DNA of 19,431 nucleotides, taken from NCBI GenBank assembly GCA_964393895.1, contig CAYMWP010000090.1, positions 1 through 19,431 of the forward strand, in the 5' to 3' direction. The stretch comes from B4-G1 sp964393895 (GTDB lineage Bacteria; Chloroflexota; Anaerolineae; B4-G1). Shown one piece after another: positions 7,166-15,157 of the stretch. The stretch's first letter is position 1. Every line of letters starts with the position of its first letter. A model generated the notes under the pieces. That model ran no database searches, was not told the DNA's origin, and saw only the letters and a list, made by a program, of their open reading frames with translations. Both the position numbers and the translations under genes were made by a program.

Positions 7166-9031
7166 CTAGCCCACAAACGGCCCTCGCTGATGCACCCACC
7201 ACTCGACGACGAGCACACCCAACGCCGCACCAGTCAGCCAGGGCCAGAACTCGCGGCGGCCTTCCTCCTCACGCGCGGCGGCGCTCACCTCCGTCTGTCC
7301 CACCTGCACAGTCTCGCGCGGCGCGATGTTCGATTCGGCCTCGTCGAACAGATTGACGGTCAGAATGGCGGATTGCAGAGGGGCATCAGACTGGTCGAAT
7401 TGCTCCACCAGATAGACGCCCAGTTGGTCAGTGGCGGCAAAGACGGGAAGCTTCTCGCCGACTGCGAGGGAGTGACGGGTGCTGTCCGGCGCAGTGATGC
7501 GTATTTCCACCGCCTCTGGGTCAGGTTGGATCGTCACTGGATCACCGGGATGAACGACGGTCGGGAGCGCCGCACCACCGCGCGGCATTAACCAATCCAT
7601 CAAGTTGGCCGTAAGGATGGGGAAGGCGACTTGCAGTGGCAGGTCAGAGTCGCGCAGGTCAAAGGTGAGCACCGCCAGCCGCCCCTCCGGCCTCTCGACG
7701 ACAAAGAGCAGCGGGCCGCCCTCGGCCTCGACCAGCACCCGCGCCCCGGGCGGCGGCTCGACCCTACGCGCCTGGAGGATGTGAACGTCGCTCAGGTCTA
7801 CGTAGCGCAGCAGGGGATCGGCGGCGGCGACGTAGGTGATAGCCGTAGTGGTGAACGCGCCCCTCGCTTTAGGAAAATCGCTGCCCACGGAAGCCGTCGG
7901 CCCGACGAGCCACATGTTGCCAGAGGGGAGCGTGCCGGTGACCACTCGGTCGTACACGTAGAGCGCGTAATCCTCGTCGGGCACAGGCTGATGGGGAGGC
8001 AGCCGCACCAACTCGACGGACGGCAGTGTCCCCAGCGCCCGCTCCAGGAACAGATTGCCCTCAGAGACGAGCAGCACCCGTCCGGAGGCAGGAGGCGCGT
8101 GCACGGCCCAAGCGACGTCGTCGAGAGGGAGCGCATCCTCGACCGCCAGGTGGGCCTGTAAGAGATGCAGGTCGTAGGGCAGATCGGTGAGGGTCAGGCT
8201 GGCGCTATCGTGGGCCGGAATGAGCAGGCGGCGAGCGTCAAAGAGCGCGCCCGCTGTTCCGGCGGTGTCGGCAGAGAACTCGATCAACGGCTCGGCGTCG
8301 CTGTCGGAATAGTTGGTCACGCGGATAAATGCCTGCGGCCCGGTCTCCCCCGCCCGCGTCGCCAGCGCAGTGATGGCGATGTTGTCGTCACTCCCGCCCA
8401 CTCCCACGAAGCGCGCCTCGCCCGGTAGCGGGGGCAGCGCCTCCGGCAGCGCGCCGTCGGAGATGATGACCACTTGAGTATCAGCCGCACCGGCCAGCCC
8501 CGCCGCGGAGAGGGCGAAAGCGGCCTCCCAATCAGCGGGGCCATCGCTGGGAGCGGCCCCATCCAGGGCACGGCGCAGGAGCGCCCGGTCGCCCGTGGCC
8601 GAGGCCAGCACCTCGGGCTGCGGCCCGGCGACGATGATGGTCGCCGCGTCGCCCGCGCCCAGGCCCGCGACGATCTCGCGCGCGGCACGGCGGGCCACGT
8701 CAAAGCGAGTGGGGGCGACGTCGCTGGCCTGCATACTGGCGGACCCGTCCAGCAGAATGACGACGTTGCCGCTGACTATGGCGGGGGTGGAAAAGAAGGG
8801 ACGCGCCAGGGCCAGGGTCAGCAGGGCCAAGATGAGCAGTTGCAGCAGTAAGAGCACATTGCGCCGCAGCCTCTGCCAGGGCGCGTTTGCCTCTCTATCG
8901 CGTAGCAGCCGCCGCCAGAGCAGCGTGCTGGAGACGAGCACGTCCCGCCGCCGCAGCTTGAGCATGTAGAGCAGGATGATGGGGATGCTCAGGGCGGCGA
9001 AGGCGAGAGCGAGAGGGGTCAGGAAGGACAT
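7166..9031 (-). CDS. BatA-type VWA membrane protein
   Basis: This 621-residue protein opens with MSFLTPLALAFAALSIPIIL and a second hydrophobic segment (about 57-77) around the ANAPWQRLRRN stretch, the layout of the BatA (aerotolerance regulator) N-terminal domain. A VWA domain follows, with MIDAS motif DGSAS at 95-99. The middle is beta-rich, and a C-terminal membrane segment lies near 598-613. In known Bat operons such proteins act in the envelope with MoxR ATPases; no MoxR or DUF58 gene is visible here. ATG 9031 lies 16 nt after the lipoprotein stop, so the two are probably cotranscribed. The start has no clear Shine-Dalgarno site, which fits translational coupling. The precise role is unknown. 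Confidence 0.87.
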   Translation of the reverse strand: MSFLTPLALAFAALSIPIILLYMLKLRRRDVLVSSTLLWRRLLRDREANAPWQRLRRNVLLLLQLLILALLTLALARPFFSTPAIVSGNVVILLDGSASMQASDVAPTRFDVARRAAREIVAGLGAGDAATIIVAGPQPEVLASATGDRALLRRALDGAAPSDGPADWEAAFALSAAGLAGAADTQVVIISDGALPEALPPLPGEARFVGVGGSDDNIAITALATRAGETGPQAFIRVTNYSDSDAEPLIEFSADTAGTAGALFDARRLLIPAHDSASLTLTDLPYDLHLLQAHLAVEDALPLDDVAWAVHAPPASGRVLLVSEGNLFLERALGTLPSVELVRLPPHQPVPDEDYALYVYDRVVTGTLPSGNMWLVGPTASVGSDFPKARGAFTTTAITYVAAADPLLRYVDLSDVHILQARRVEPPPGARVLVEAEGGPLLFVVERPEGRLAVLTFDLRDSDLPLQVAFPILTANLMDWLMPRGGAALPTVVHPGDPVTIQPDPEAVEIRITAPDSTRHSLAVGEKLPVFAATDQLGVYLVEQFDQSDAPLQSAILTVNLFDEAESNIAPRETVQVGQTEVSAAAREEEGRREFWPWLTGAALGVLVVEWWVHQRGPFVG

Positions 9032-9047
9032 GGTATCGAGTCAAACG

Positions 9048-10931
9048 TCATGCGTCATCCATCACTGCCCGCGCGGCCCAGATACGGGTGTGAAAGTCGT
9101 GGCGCACCACTGCGTAGAGAGTGTAGCCGTCCTCGGTGGGCACGGCCTCCAGCAACGTTACGTCGCACTCCGGGCCGCCGTAGAACTCGCAGGGGGGCAG
9201 TCCCTCGCCCGCCTCGACCCACGTCCGGCCCGCGTCGGTGGAGACGTAGACCCCCGCCGCGCCCCGGGCGTAGATGGCGCGGTCGGCGTCAAAGCGGGGG
9301 GAGATCACGTAGCCGTAGGCCGATTCCAGCTCGCCCCGCCCGACGCACGCCCAGCCCCGCCCTCCGTCCTCCGAGAGATAAACGTCGCCATCCATCACTG
9401 CCACCGCCAGCAGGCCGGTGACGAAGCGGGCAATGATTGGCTCACTGCCAAAACCGAAATCAACCGGGCGGCGTACCCACTCAGCTCCTGACCCTGGGTC
9501 CAATTCGTAGACACTGCCCGCAGCCAGCGGAATCAATCGGCCGTCGGGACTCTCTATCAGCTTTTTCACGCCCACCGCACCTTCCATCTTGACCCAGGTG
9601 TCGCCGCCGTCCTCGGTGCGGTACACGTCGCCGCTGTAGGCCAGGTGGGCCACCCCGCTGGCGGCAAAGTCCGTCGAGAACAGTGGGGCCAGGCGGCGAA
9701 AGCTGACCGGTGGCAGTCCTTTGCCCGCCATCCTCTCCCAGGTCAGGCCGCCATCACGGGAGAGGAGGAAGCTATCGTAGGTGGTGACGACCAGCACGGG
9801 CGGGGCGTCGCCCTCGCCGCCGACGCTCAGTCCGTACACCGAGAACATGCCGAGAGCATCCTCCGGCAGCCGGCCCAACGGCTCCCAGTGCGCGCCGTAC
9901 AGCGTCAGCCGGAAGAGCCGGGGGTCGCCGCCGACGCTGGAATAGATGGTGCCATCGGGGGCAAAGGCCACCGTCCCCACAGGCGAGGCGGGCAGGCCAG
10001 AGTTGGCCTCGACCCAGGTCGCGCCGCCATCGGTGGAACGGTGCAGCCCGCGCGTCGTGCCCAGGAGCAGCGTTCCGCCGGACTCGGCCAGGGCCAGCGG
10101 ATGGGACGAGAGATCCTCCGGCAGGTTCACGCCCTCGACAGCGATCGGGTCCACCAGCTCTAACGCCGGATCGTCCGGGTAGTTCGGATTGGGCACTAGC
10201 CGCGCCATCCGGTCCAACTCGAAACCGGGGTCGAACTGCTCCCAGGTCAGCCCGCCGTCGGTGGAGCGGTAGGCGACGCCTCCCTCGACGACGGCCCACA
10301 GGGTGGGGTCGGCAGGGTAGGCGGGCGAGATGGAGAGGTAGACGTCGGCGTCGGAGGCCCCGCCGACGGGAGCGATTTGAGTTAGCTCCTCCCACGTCTC
10401 GCCGTCGTCGGTGGAGCGAAAGACGAGGCTGCGCCCATCCACGGCAAAGAGGGTCCGGTCGGCGGCGTACGCGGGGGAGACGGCCAGGCTGCGCATCCCC
10501 CGGTAGATGCTGAGGGAGAGCGTCCAGGTCAGGCCGCCGTCTTCGGAGCGGTAGACGTCGTCAGCGGCGACGATAAAGGCGGTGGTAGGTGTGGCAAAGG
10601 CGACGTCGTTCACCCAGGGGCCGGGCAGACCGACGACGGGCAGTGGCTCCCATGGGCCGAGCGGGCTGGCGATGGTGGGGGGGAAGGGAGTGAGAGTGGG
10701 AGTGGGAGTATAGGGGTGTGGGGGTGTGGGAGTCGGAGATGGGGTTGGCGTCGCAGGGGGCACAGGGCTCGCTGCCGGGGATGGCGTGAGAGAGGGCGGA
10801 TGTGTAGGAGTGTAGACACAGGTAGGGATGGGAGTGGAAATAGCGACCGGAGTGCCTCCCGCGCACCCGGCGATCAGCAGAATCACGATGAGACCGACAG
10901 ATGTTGGAAGAGTCGAGCATGGCGTCTTCAT
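9048..10931 (-). CDS. Lipoprotein with Asp-box (BNR/sortilin-like) repeats
   Basis: This 627-residue protein has a signal peptide ending in lipobox LIAGC (Cys23), so it should be an exported lipoprotein. A Pro/Thr linker (about 31-90), seen on the plus strand as a GT-rich low-complexity tract, leads to a beta-propeller-like region. Eight Asp-boxes of type S-x-D-x-G-x-T-W lie near residues 129, 173, 223, 299, 391, 439, 520 and 564. Asp-box propellers occur in sialidases, sortilin-like and Ycf48-like proteins, but no glycosidase active site is evident, so binding or assembly is more likely than catalysis. AAAAGGA sits 8 nt before the ATG. It is the first gene of the leftward set with the two VWA proteins. 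Confidence 0.85.
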   Translation of the reverse strand: MKTPCSTLPTSVGLIVILLIAGCAGGTPVAISTPIPTCVYTPTHPPSLTPSPAASPVPPATPTPSPTPTPPHPYTPTPTLTPFPPTIASPLGPWEPLPVVGLPGPWVNDVAFATPTTAFIVAADDVYRSEDGGLTWTLSLSIYRGMRSLAVSPAYAADRTLFAVDGRSLVFRSTDDGETWEELTQIAPVGGASDADVYLSISPAYPADPTLWAVVEGGVAYRSTDGGLTWEQFDPGFELDRMARLVPNPNYPDDPALELVDPIAVEGVNLPEDLSSHPLALAESGGTLLLGTTRGLHRSTDGGATWVEANSGLPASPVGTVAFAPDGTIYSSVGGDPRLFRLTLYGAHWEPLGRLPEDALGMFSVYGLSVGGEGDAPPVLVVTTYDSFLLSRDGGLTWERMAGKGLPPVSFRRLAPLFSTDFAASGVAHLAYSGDVYRTEDGGDTWVKMEGAVGVKKLIESPDGRLIPLAAGSVYELDPGSGAEWVRRPVDFGFGSEPIIARFVTGLLAVAVMDGDVYLSEDGGRGWACVGRGELESAYGYVISPRFDADRAIYARGAAGVYVSTDAGRTWVEAGEGLPPCEFYGGPECDVTLLEAVPTEDGYTLYAVVRHDFHTRIWAARAVMDDA

Positions 10932-11252
10932 AAGGCATATCCTTTTCGCTCTAGCCCTCGTCCCCGGGGACTGGGCAATTGATCCTGTAGGCCCAACCGG
11001 GGATGATCCAGGGACGAACCCAGGGGCCGCTCCCGGGGGGCGGCCCTTCGGCAGGCTCAGGACGAGCCCCTTCGGCCGCCGCTCTACGCCGGGAGCGCGG
11101 CCAGGATCGGGCCGCGCCGTCTTTCTCTGTCTCGGCCCGGTAGGGTGGCAGGTATCATCTCAATAAACCGGGGTAATGTAAGGCGGAATGGCATTCCGCC
11201 CTACTTTTCCCCCAACTTTTTGAGAAGAGACGGTGGCAGCCCAAGGGGTTGC
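10932..11252. other. Gene-free space with repeats
   Basis: No credible gene was found. The stretch holds GC-rich inverted sequence around 11025-11100, including a CTTCGGCAGGCTCAGGACGA segment of a kind common in bacterial intergenic DNA, and a 9-bp-arm palindrome at 11182-11200 (GGCGGAATG/CATTCCGCC) followed by CTAC. No strong promoter for the leftward lipoprotein gene was recognised. Confidence 0.5.
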
Positions 11253-11438
11253 TTACCCCACCGGACATTTCCGGCCTGCGTGAAAGTCGTAGGACGCCAC
11301 GACTATCCGAAACCCCACATTGTTGTTGCGGTTGTTCGGGTTGTTCCTGTCGTGGATGGCGCAGCGGAGGTTCCTCGTTTGATTGTTGAACACGCCCCCG
11401 CGCAACACCCGCAGCGCCCTTCGGTCCGGCCCCGCACA
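11253..11438 (-). pseudogene. C-terminal fragment of an FGE/SUMF1-type protein with Asn-rich, DGR-like end
   Basis: Read leftwards, a 61-codon open stretch ends at TAA 11253-11255. It contains VLRGGVFNNQTRNLRCA, then DRNNPNNRNNNVGFRIVVAS. VLRGGxFxN and the terminal GFR motif are hallmarks of formylglycine-generating-enzyme/C-type-lectin-fold domains. The run of Asn codons is typical of the adenine-targeted variable region in targets of diversity-generating retroelements. A TGA at 11439-11441, at the junction with an AGAAACC hairpin, closes the frame, so the rest of the protein (normally 200 or more residues upstream) is missing. It could be a truncated gene, a variable-region remnant or a template-repeat copy. 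No reverse transcriptase is present in the window. Confidence 0.6.
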
Positions 11439-11440
11439 TC

Positions 11441-11473
11441 AGAAACCAGGTTTTTGGCAAAAACCTGGTTTCT
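11441..11473. repeat. AGAAACCAGGTTTTT hairpin
   Basis: Two perfect 15-bp arms (11441-11455 and 11459-11473) enclose a 3-nt loop. The same arms recur at 16125-16139 and 16177-16191 around a longer core, and a shorter relative lies at 4037-4052. It abuts the broken upstream end of the FGE-like fragment. Confidence 0.8.
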
Positions 11474-11510
11474 CCAAGTACAGACCGCCGTAAATTCGTG
11501 CCTAGTTTTT

Positions 11511-11754
11511 GGGATGGTTCACAATTGTGTTGACACTTTCTCGTGCGGCCCGCACGGGCATAAAGTGCCCGTGCTACAGAGCAGCGCCCGATGAAATCGG
11601 GCTTACCCTGCAATGCAGCAAGAAAAGGGCTATTTTTCGCGGAAAGGGGGATTGATCCCCCGCTGCTTCGTAGCCCGGCGACTTTATCGCCGGGCGGTAG
11701 TGTGAAGCAGATACAAAAGTGTCAACCTATTTCAGCCCGTAATTGAACCATCCC
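11511..11754. mobile_element. MITE-like element with terminal inverted repeats
   Basis: The left end GGGATGGTTCA ... TTGACACTTT (11511-11539) is mirrored at the right (11715-11754), with the same outer and inner blocks and a differing middle. The 244-bp interior codes for nothing recognisable. It carries a series of hairpins at 11552-11574, 11586-11602, 11646-11661 and 11673-11695. Outer inverted repeats around a small non-coding body fit a non-autonomous transposon relative. No target-site duplication was seen, and the parent IS family was not recognised. Confidence 0.55.
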
Positions 11755-11781
11755 GATTACATCACCCAATCTTACCTCGCG

Positions 11782-12450
11782 CTACGGTTCCCGGAAGCCT
11801 GCCTCCAATTTATCCAACAGTTCCGCCGCTTCGACCAGCTTGTCCAACGGATTCTCCTTGCCCGTGAAATAGCGATAGTCACACGGCATCACGTCGAGCG
11901 CGTCTACCAGGTCACTGTGCCGCTCCCTCAAGGCCTTGCCACTGATGCCGTAGAGAGAGGCAACCTCCTCTCGTTTAACCGGGTATAGATTCACCTTCCG
12001 CACGGTGTAATCCAGCGCCGCCGCCCAGGCCTCCGGTTTGCGCACGATGAGTGGATCACGTCCGAGAGTGATGCGGTATTCCAGCCACATCTGCATGGCA
12101 GCGCCAATTATCTCGATGGGTAGCCCGGCCGCCGTCGTTCTCTCGGTGAGTAATTGTTCCACCTCGTCCATCCCGCTGGCAAAGAGTTGCTCGAAGCGCT
12201 CGGCCAGGGGCGACTCTGGCTCCAGGCGCATAAAGTCGGCCAATGCCCGGAGGGCCTGATCGAAATCGCCGCTGCGAGCCAAAGCCCGCGCCAGGTGAAG
12301 CAAAAGGTCCGGCTCGTCCTGGGCGCCGAGGACAGCCTCTTGGAGGCATTGAACGGCTCGACTCATGTCCCACGCCCGATAAGCCCGCAGCCCTTGTTCT
12401 TCTAGCTCTCGGGACTTGGAACTGGTCTCTTTGCTGATTTGCTTTGCCAT
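11782..12450 (-). CDS. Hypothetical protein with TPR-like helices and an HTH-like C-terminal module
   Basis: The protein has 222 residues from ATG 12450, which follows AGGAG (12459-12463) at 8 nt; a GTG three codons upstream overlaps that site. Residues about 12-75 form alternating amphipathic helices with TPR character (EEQGLRAYRAWDMSRAVQCL, then DLLLHLARALARSGDFDQAL). The C-terminal part includes VKREEVASLYGISGKALRER, which reads like a helix-turn-helix, followed by a segment ending CDYRYFTG. Similar modules occur in SEC-C-associated and plasmid-type proteins as I recall, but I cannot name a family with certainty. It has no signal peptide. Its promoter is divergent from that of the lipoprotein gene at 12648. 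Confidence 0.7.
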   Translation of the reverse strand: MAKQISKETSSKSRELEEQGLRAYRAWDMSRAVQCLQEAVLGAQDEPDLLLHLARALARSGDFDQALRALADFMRLEPESPLAERFEQLFASGMDEVEQLLTERTTAAGLPIEIIGAAMQMWLEYRITLGRDPLIVRKPEAWAAALDYTVRKVNLYPVKREEVASLYGISGKALRERHSDLVDALDVMPCDYRYFTGKENPLDKLVEAAELLDKLEAGFREP

Positions 12451-12536
12451 CGTATACACTCCTTGACAAACTGGGTTATTGAGAGGTGCGAGTCTGCAAA
12501 GACCTGGTGTGGGATCAGCCGAGTGTCACGCACTTG

Positions 12537-12565
12537 ATTATAGCATACTCGTCAAAGATGGGCAA
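12537..12565 (-). promoter_or_regulatory. Promoter of the TPR-like gene
   Basis: On the minus strand, TTGCCC (12560-12565), a 17-bp spacer and a perfect TATAAT (12537-12542) lie about 85 bp before the ATG. This implies a short 5' leader with no structure that I recognise. Confidence 0.6.
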
Positions 12566-12574
12566 AAACGACCC

Positions 12575-12603
12575 TTGGGTAAATCCTGCACCCGTGCTAT
12601 AAT
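12575..12603 (+). promoter_or_regulatory. Promoter of the paralogous surface-protein pair
   Basis: TTGGGT (12575-12580), a 17-bp spacer and a perfect TATAAT (12598-12603) precede the ATG at 12648 by about 45 bp. It is divergent from the minus-strand promoter, with only 9 bp between the two -35 boxes. Confidence 0.6.
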
Positions 12604-12647
12604 TCCCTTGCTTGGAGACGCCGAGCCTCTTGCAGGTGGGAGGAAAG

Positions 12648-13301
12648 ATGAAAAGAGAACGCTGGTTTATCAAGAGTTGCCTGATCGTGCTTATCTTGTC
12701 GTTGGCCTGTGGCTGTACCCAGGATGGCGGACGTCCACCTTTTCAGGATGACTTTGAAGCTGTGGACGGCGGCTGGGGCGCAGACGAGCGTGACGAGTTC
12801 AGGCGCGGTTATGGAGAAGGCGAGTATTTTATCGAGCTGTACGGGTCAAACTGGTTCGCCTGGGCTTATCCCGGTCAGCAGTTCGATGACGTGAGCGTCG
12901 AAGTGGAAGCGTATCTGACCTCTGATCCCCAGGACGGTCACTTTGGTGTACTCTGCCGCCACACCGACCTGGAAAACTTTTATTACTTTGCCATCAGCGG
13001 CGACGGCTACTATGCCATCTTTAGGCGCGTGGATGGCGGCGCTTTGGAAACACTCTCCGCCGGCGGCAGTGGCATGCTTTATTCTCCCCTCATCAAGACG
13101 GGCGAGCAGGCCAACGACGTGCGGGCGGTCTGCCAGGGGAACGAGTTGAGCCTGTACGTCAACGGCGAGTTGCTAGAGACCGTCACCGACGATGCTCACA
13201 ACCGGGGCGACGTCGGAATCGGGGCCGGAAGCGGTGCGGGCGGCAATGCTCGTGTCCAATTCGATAACTTTGTCGCTACCGACCAGAGCAGCGAATCGTA
13301 G
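12648..13301 (+). CDS. Exported lipoprotein with jelly-roll (DUF1080/LamG-like) domain
   Basis: The protein has 217 residues from ATG 12648, which follows GGGAGGAAAG. The N-terminus KRERWFIKSCLIVLILSLAC is a signal sequence with a plausible though not perfect lipobox at LACGC. The mature part begins with an FxDDF motif and contains NFYYFAISGDGYYAIFRR, LSLYVNGELLETV and a final VQFDNFVA. These are landmarks of the concanavalin-like sandwich found in DUF1080-type domains, which usually bind or act on carbohydrate. No catalytic residues can be assigned. The next gene encodes a paralogue with the same landmarks but a membrane anchor, so the two probably work at the cell surface, perhaps on the same ligand. 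The ligand is unknown. Confidence 0.8.
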   Translation: MKRERWFIKSCLIVLILSLACGCTQDGGRPPFQDDFEAVDGGWGADERDEFRRGYGEGEYFIELYGSNWFAWAYPGQQFDDVSVEVEAYLTSDPQDGHFGVLCRHTDLENFYYFAISGDGYYAIFRRVDGGALETLSAGGSGMLYSPLIKTGEQANDVRAVCQGNELSLYVNGELLETVTDDAHNRGDVGIGAGSGAGGNARVQFDNFVATDQSSES

Positions 13302-13322
13302 GAGCGAGACAGGAGGGCAGTG

Positions 13323-13997
13323 ATGTCGAAAACGAGCAAAAAACGCCCCCTCGTTGCGATGGCGTTTATATTGGTCGCCCTTCTGGCGCTGATCGGAGGA
13401 GGGCTAAAACTATTCTATGGCCGCCGAGGGCCTCACGTCTCTATGCCCAAAGCGGATTTGCCCTGGAGCGACGATTTCTCCGGACCCGGCGATTGGCAGG
13501 CCGAGTCTGACGCTACGGCTCAAGTAGAGGCGCGGGACGGGGTGATGCGCATCTACATCGCTGCGCCCAACCAACTGGCCTGGGCATCTACCGGCCGTGA
13601 GTTTTCCGATTTTCGCCTCACTGTCGAGGCCTCCCAAATCGCCGGCCCCGACGACAACGAGTATGGCGTGCTGGCGCGTATGGAGGACACCGATCACTTT
13701 TATCGCTTTTCCATCAGCGGCGACGGCTACTACATGGTCAGCAAGTACGATGGCGAAAAGTGGGAAATGCTGAGCGGCGACTGGAAGCTCTCCGACGCCA
13801 TCCAGACGGGAGCCGCGACCAACCTCCTGGAAGTCATCTGCCAGGGCGCGGCGCTGACCTTCCTCGTCAACGGCGTGCAGCTAGTTCAGGTTGACGACGC
13901 GGACTATGCCCGGGGCGACGTCGCCCTCTACGCTGGGGCGTTCTTCGAGCCGGACGTGGAGGTTCATTTTGACAATTTGCGGGTAGAGCAGCCGTGA
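13323..13997 (+). CDS. Membrane-anchored paralogue with jelly-roll (DUF1080/LamG-like) domain
   Basis: The protein has 224 residues from ATG 13323, preceded by AGGAGG (13311-13316) at 6 nt; a GTG at 13320 is too close to that site. A single N-terminal membrane segment (about 11-29) without a Cys lipobox anchors an outward domain. That domain shares with the upstream protein the DDFS opening, DHFYRFSISGDGYYMVSKY, LTFLVNGVQLVQV, GDVALYAG and HFDNLRVE. The 21-nt gap between the genes, the shared order of motifs and the common promoter point to tandem duplication followed by divergence of the anchor type. Carbohydrate binding is inferred from fold only. Confidence 0.8.
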   Translation: MSKTSKKRPLVAMAFILVALLALIGGGLKLFYGRRGPHVSMPKADLPWSDDFSGPGDWQAESDATAQVEARDGVMRIYIAAPNQLAWASTGREFSDFRLTVEASQIAGPDDNEYGVLARMEDTDHFYRFSISGDGYYMVSKYDGEKWEMLSGDWKLSDAIQTGAATNLLEVICQGAALTFLVNGVQLVQVDDADYARGDVALYAGAFFEPDVEVHFDNLRVEQP

Positions 13998-14013
13998 GGG
14001 GCGATAATCCAAT

Positions 14014-14042
14014 TTGCCAAGCTGCGTACATTCTGTTATAAT
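14014..14042 (+). promoter_or_regulatory. Promoter of tRNA-Pro
   Basis: TTGCCA (14014-14019), a 17-bp spacer and a perfect TATAAT (14037-14042) end 10 bp before the first base of the tRNA, which leaves almost no 5' leader. Confidence 0.75.
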
Positions 14043-14052
14043 CTCGATTGTT

Positions 14053-14130
14053 CGGGGCGTGGCGCAGTTTGGCTAGCGCGCTACAATGGGGTTGTAGAGG
14101 CCCCGGGTTCAAATCCCGGCGCCCCGACCA
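14053..14130 (+). tRNA. tRNA-Pro, anticodon GGG, encoded CCA
   Basis: The cloverleaf folds completely: acceptor CGGGGCG with CGCCCCG, D arm GCGC/GCGC, anticodon stem CTACA/TGTAG with loop ATGGGGT (anticodon GGG), a 5-nt variable loop, and T arm CCGGG/CCCGG with loop TTCAAAT. These are followed by A73 and CCA. The C1-G72 pair is characteristic of bacterial tRNA-Pro. The GGG anticodon reads CCC and CCU. It is a single-gene unit with its own promoter and terminator. Confidence 0.96.
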
Positions 14131-14132
14131 GT

Positions 14133-14170
14133 GGAGGGCGCCCGGTTTGTTGTAGGGCGCCCTCCGTTTT
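14133..14170 (+). terminator. Intrinsic terminator of tRNA-Pro
   Basis: A perfect 11-bp stem GGAGGGCGCCC (14133-14143) pairs with 14155-14165 across an 11-nt loop and is followed by GTTTT. It starts 3 nt after the tRNA CCA end. Confidence 0.88.
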
Positions 14171-14236
14171 GTTGCTGGGCCAGGTGTATTGATGACATCT
14201 TCTCACCGCAAAGGCGCGCTACTCTGTACGTGCGGC

Positions 14237-14294
14237 GGGGATTGCTTCGCCGCCCGCCGCACTCTGCTCGCGGCTTTGGCGCCTCGCAATGACG
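14237..14294. repeat. Second copy of the GATTGCTTCGC...CGCAATGAC repeat
   Basis: The ends GGGATTGCTTCGC and CCTCGCAATGACGC match the copy at 3913-3966. The reverse-strand translation gives the RHCEA/RRSNP-type spurious peptide known from this repeat class. Confidence 0.55.
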
Positions 14295-14619
14295 CGAGCC
14301 GCCTGTTCTACGGCGGTGCGGCTTGTCGGCTCGATCCGCCATGGGGCAATCGCCTTTATCCAGACCTCTGAGGTTTAGGTCGCGTATTTGTCTCGAGAAC
14401 GTGTTTCGTATCGCCAGAGAATCCTGGGAAAGGCGATATTTTGTAAACCTCGGAGGTCTAAACGCAATTGCCCTAATCCGCCAGTGGGGTCGAAAAATTG
14501 GATTGGCTTTTTGACACCGAATATCTGGATAGCTACATTGGATCCCCCCGCATTTTGGAGTCAGCTCACGGGACTTTTGCGTAATCCTCTGCAAAACCAA
14601 ACTTGCACAGAACAAAAAA

Positions 14620-14635
14620 GGGCAGTATACTGCCC
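14620..14635. repeat. Perfect palindrome GGGCAGTATACTGCCC followed by CTACC
   Basis: This is a 16-bp perfect palindrome. Like the palindrome at 11182-11200 and hairpins in the 11511-11754 element, it is directly followed by a CTAC-type tail, suggesting a common insertion or mobility class rather than a terminator. Confidence 0.5.
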
Positions 14636-15157
14636 CTACCGGACGCTCGTCACAAGCTCGCCTGTCACCGCCCAACGTCCCACGTTTACTTGTCAAGCTT
14701 CTCCTACATCAACTGTCAAGCTTTCCCTACAGAAAGATAGCACGATCTGTGGTAGAATTGCTTATCGCTACGCGCACACACTCTACTGGACGCTCATAGT
14801 CAAACCTTCCTGTTCCAGCGTTTGAAGCACCACCTCAATTCTAGCTTGGGTGCATCGGCCTAAAAGAGCCGATGCTAGGAAAAAACTAGCTAGCACTGTC
14901 TGTTTTACGGCGGTGTGGCTTCAAAACGGGAATGACTGTATCAACAACTAAAGAGGTTCGTGACTCCAAGCCCGAGACAGTAGCCAAGGTATTGGACAAA
15001 CCCTGGCAATCGCATTCTGTCGCCTCAGACCTCTCACTGCAAGTACACGCCCCTTCCTTTTCTGTCGGCCCACGGAGACGATGACCAAACCCTAGCACTC
15101 ACGCAACGAGGCAACAACATGAGCCGCCTCCCATATCAATTCCATAACGCAACCACA

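Noticed and set aside
11155..11613. 152-residue minus-strand frame over the FGE-like fragment
   Set aside because: Its translation is a Gln/Arg-rich shadow in a different frame from VLRGGVFNN...GFR and runs through the AGAAACC hairpin.
11743..11988. 81-residue plus-strand frame starting in the MITE-like right end
   Set aside because: It is antisense to the end of the TPR-like gene, starts at TTG without a ribosome site and has no family features.
14109..14696. 195-residue minus-strand frame
   Set aside because: It overlaps the tRNA gene and its terminator and translates the GATTGCTTCGC repeat into the known spurious RHCEA/RRSNP peptide.
14886..15098. 70-residue minus-strand frame
   Set aside because: It contains ERSEATECDC, a repeat-derived peptide pattern, and has no ribosome site or neighbour context.
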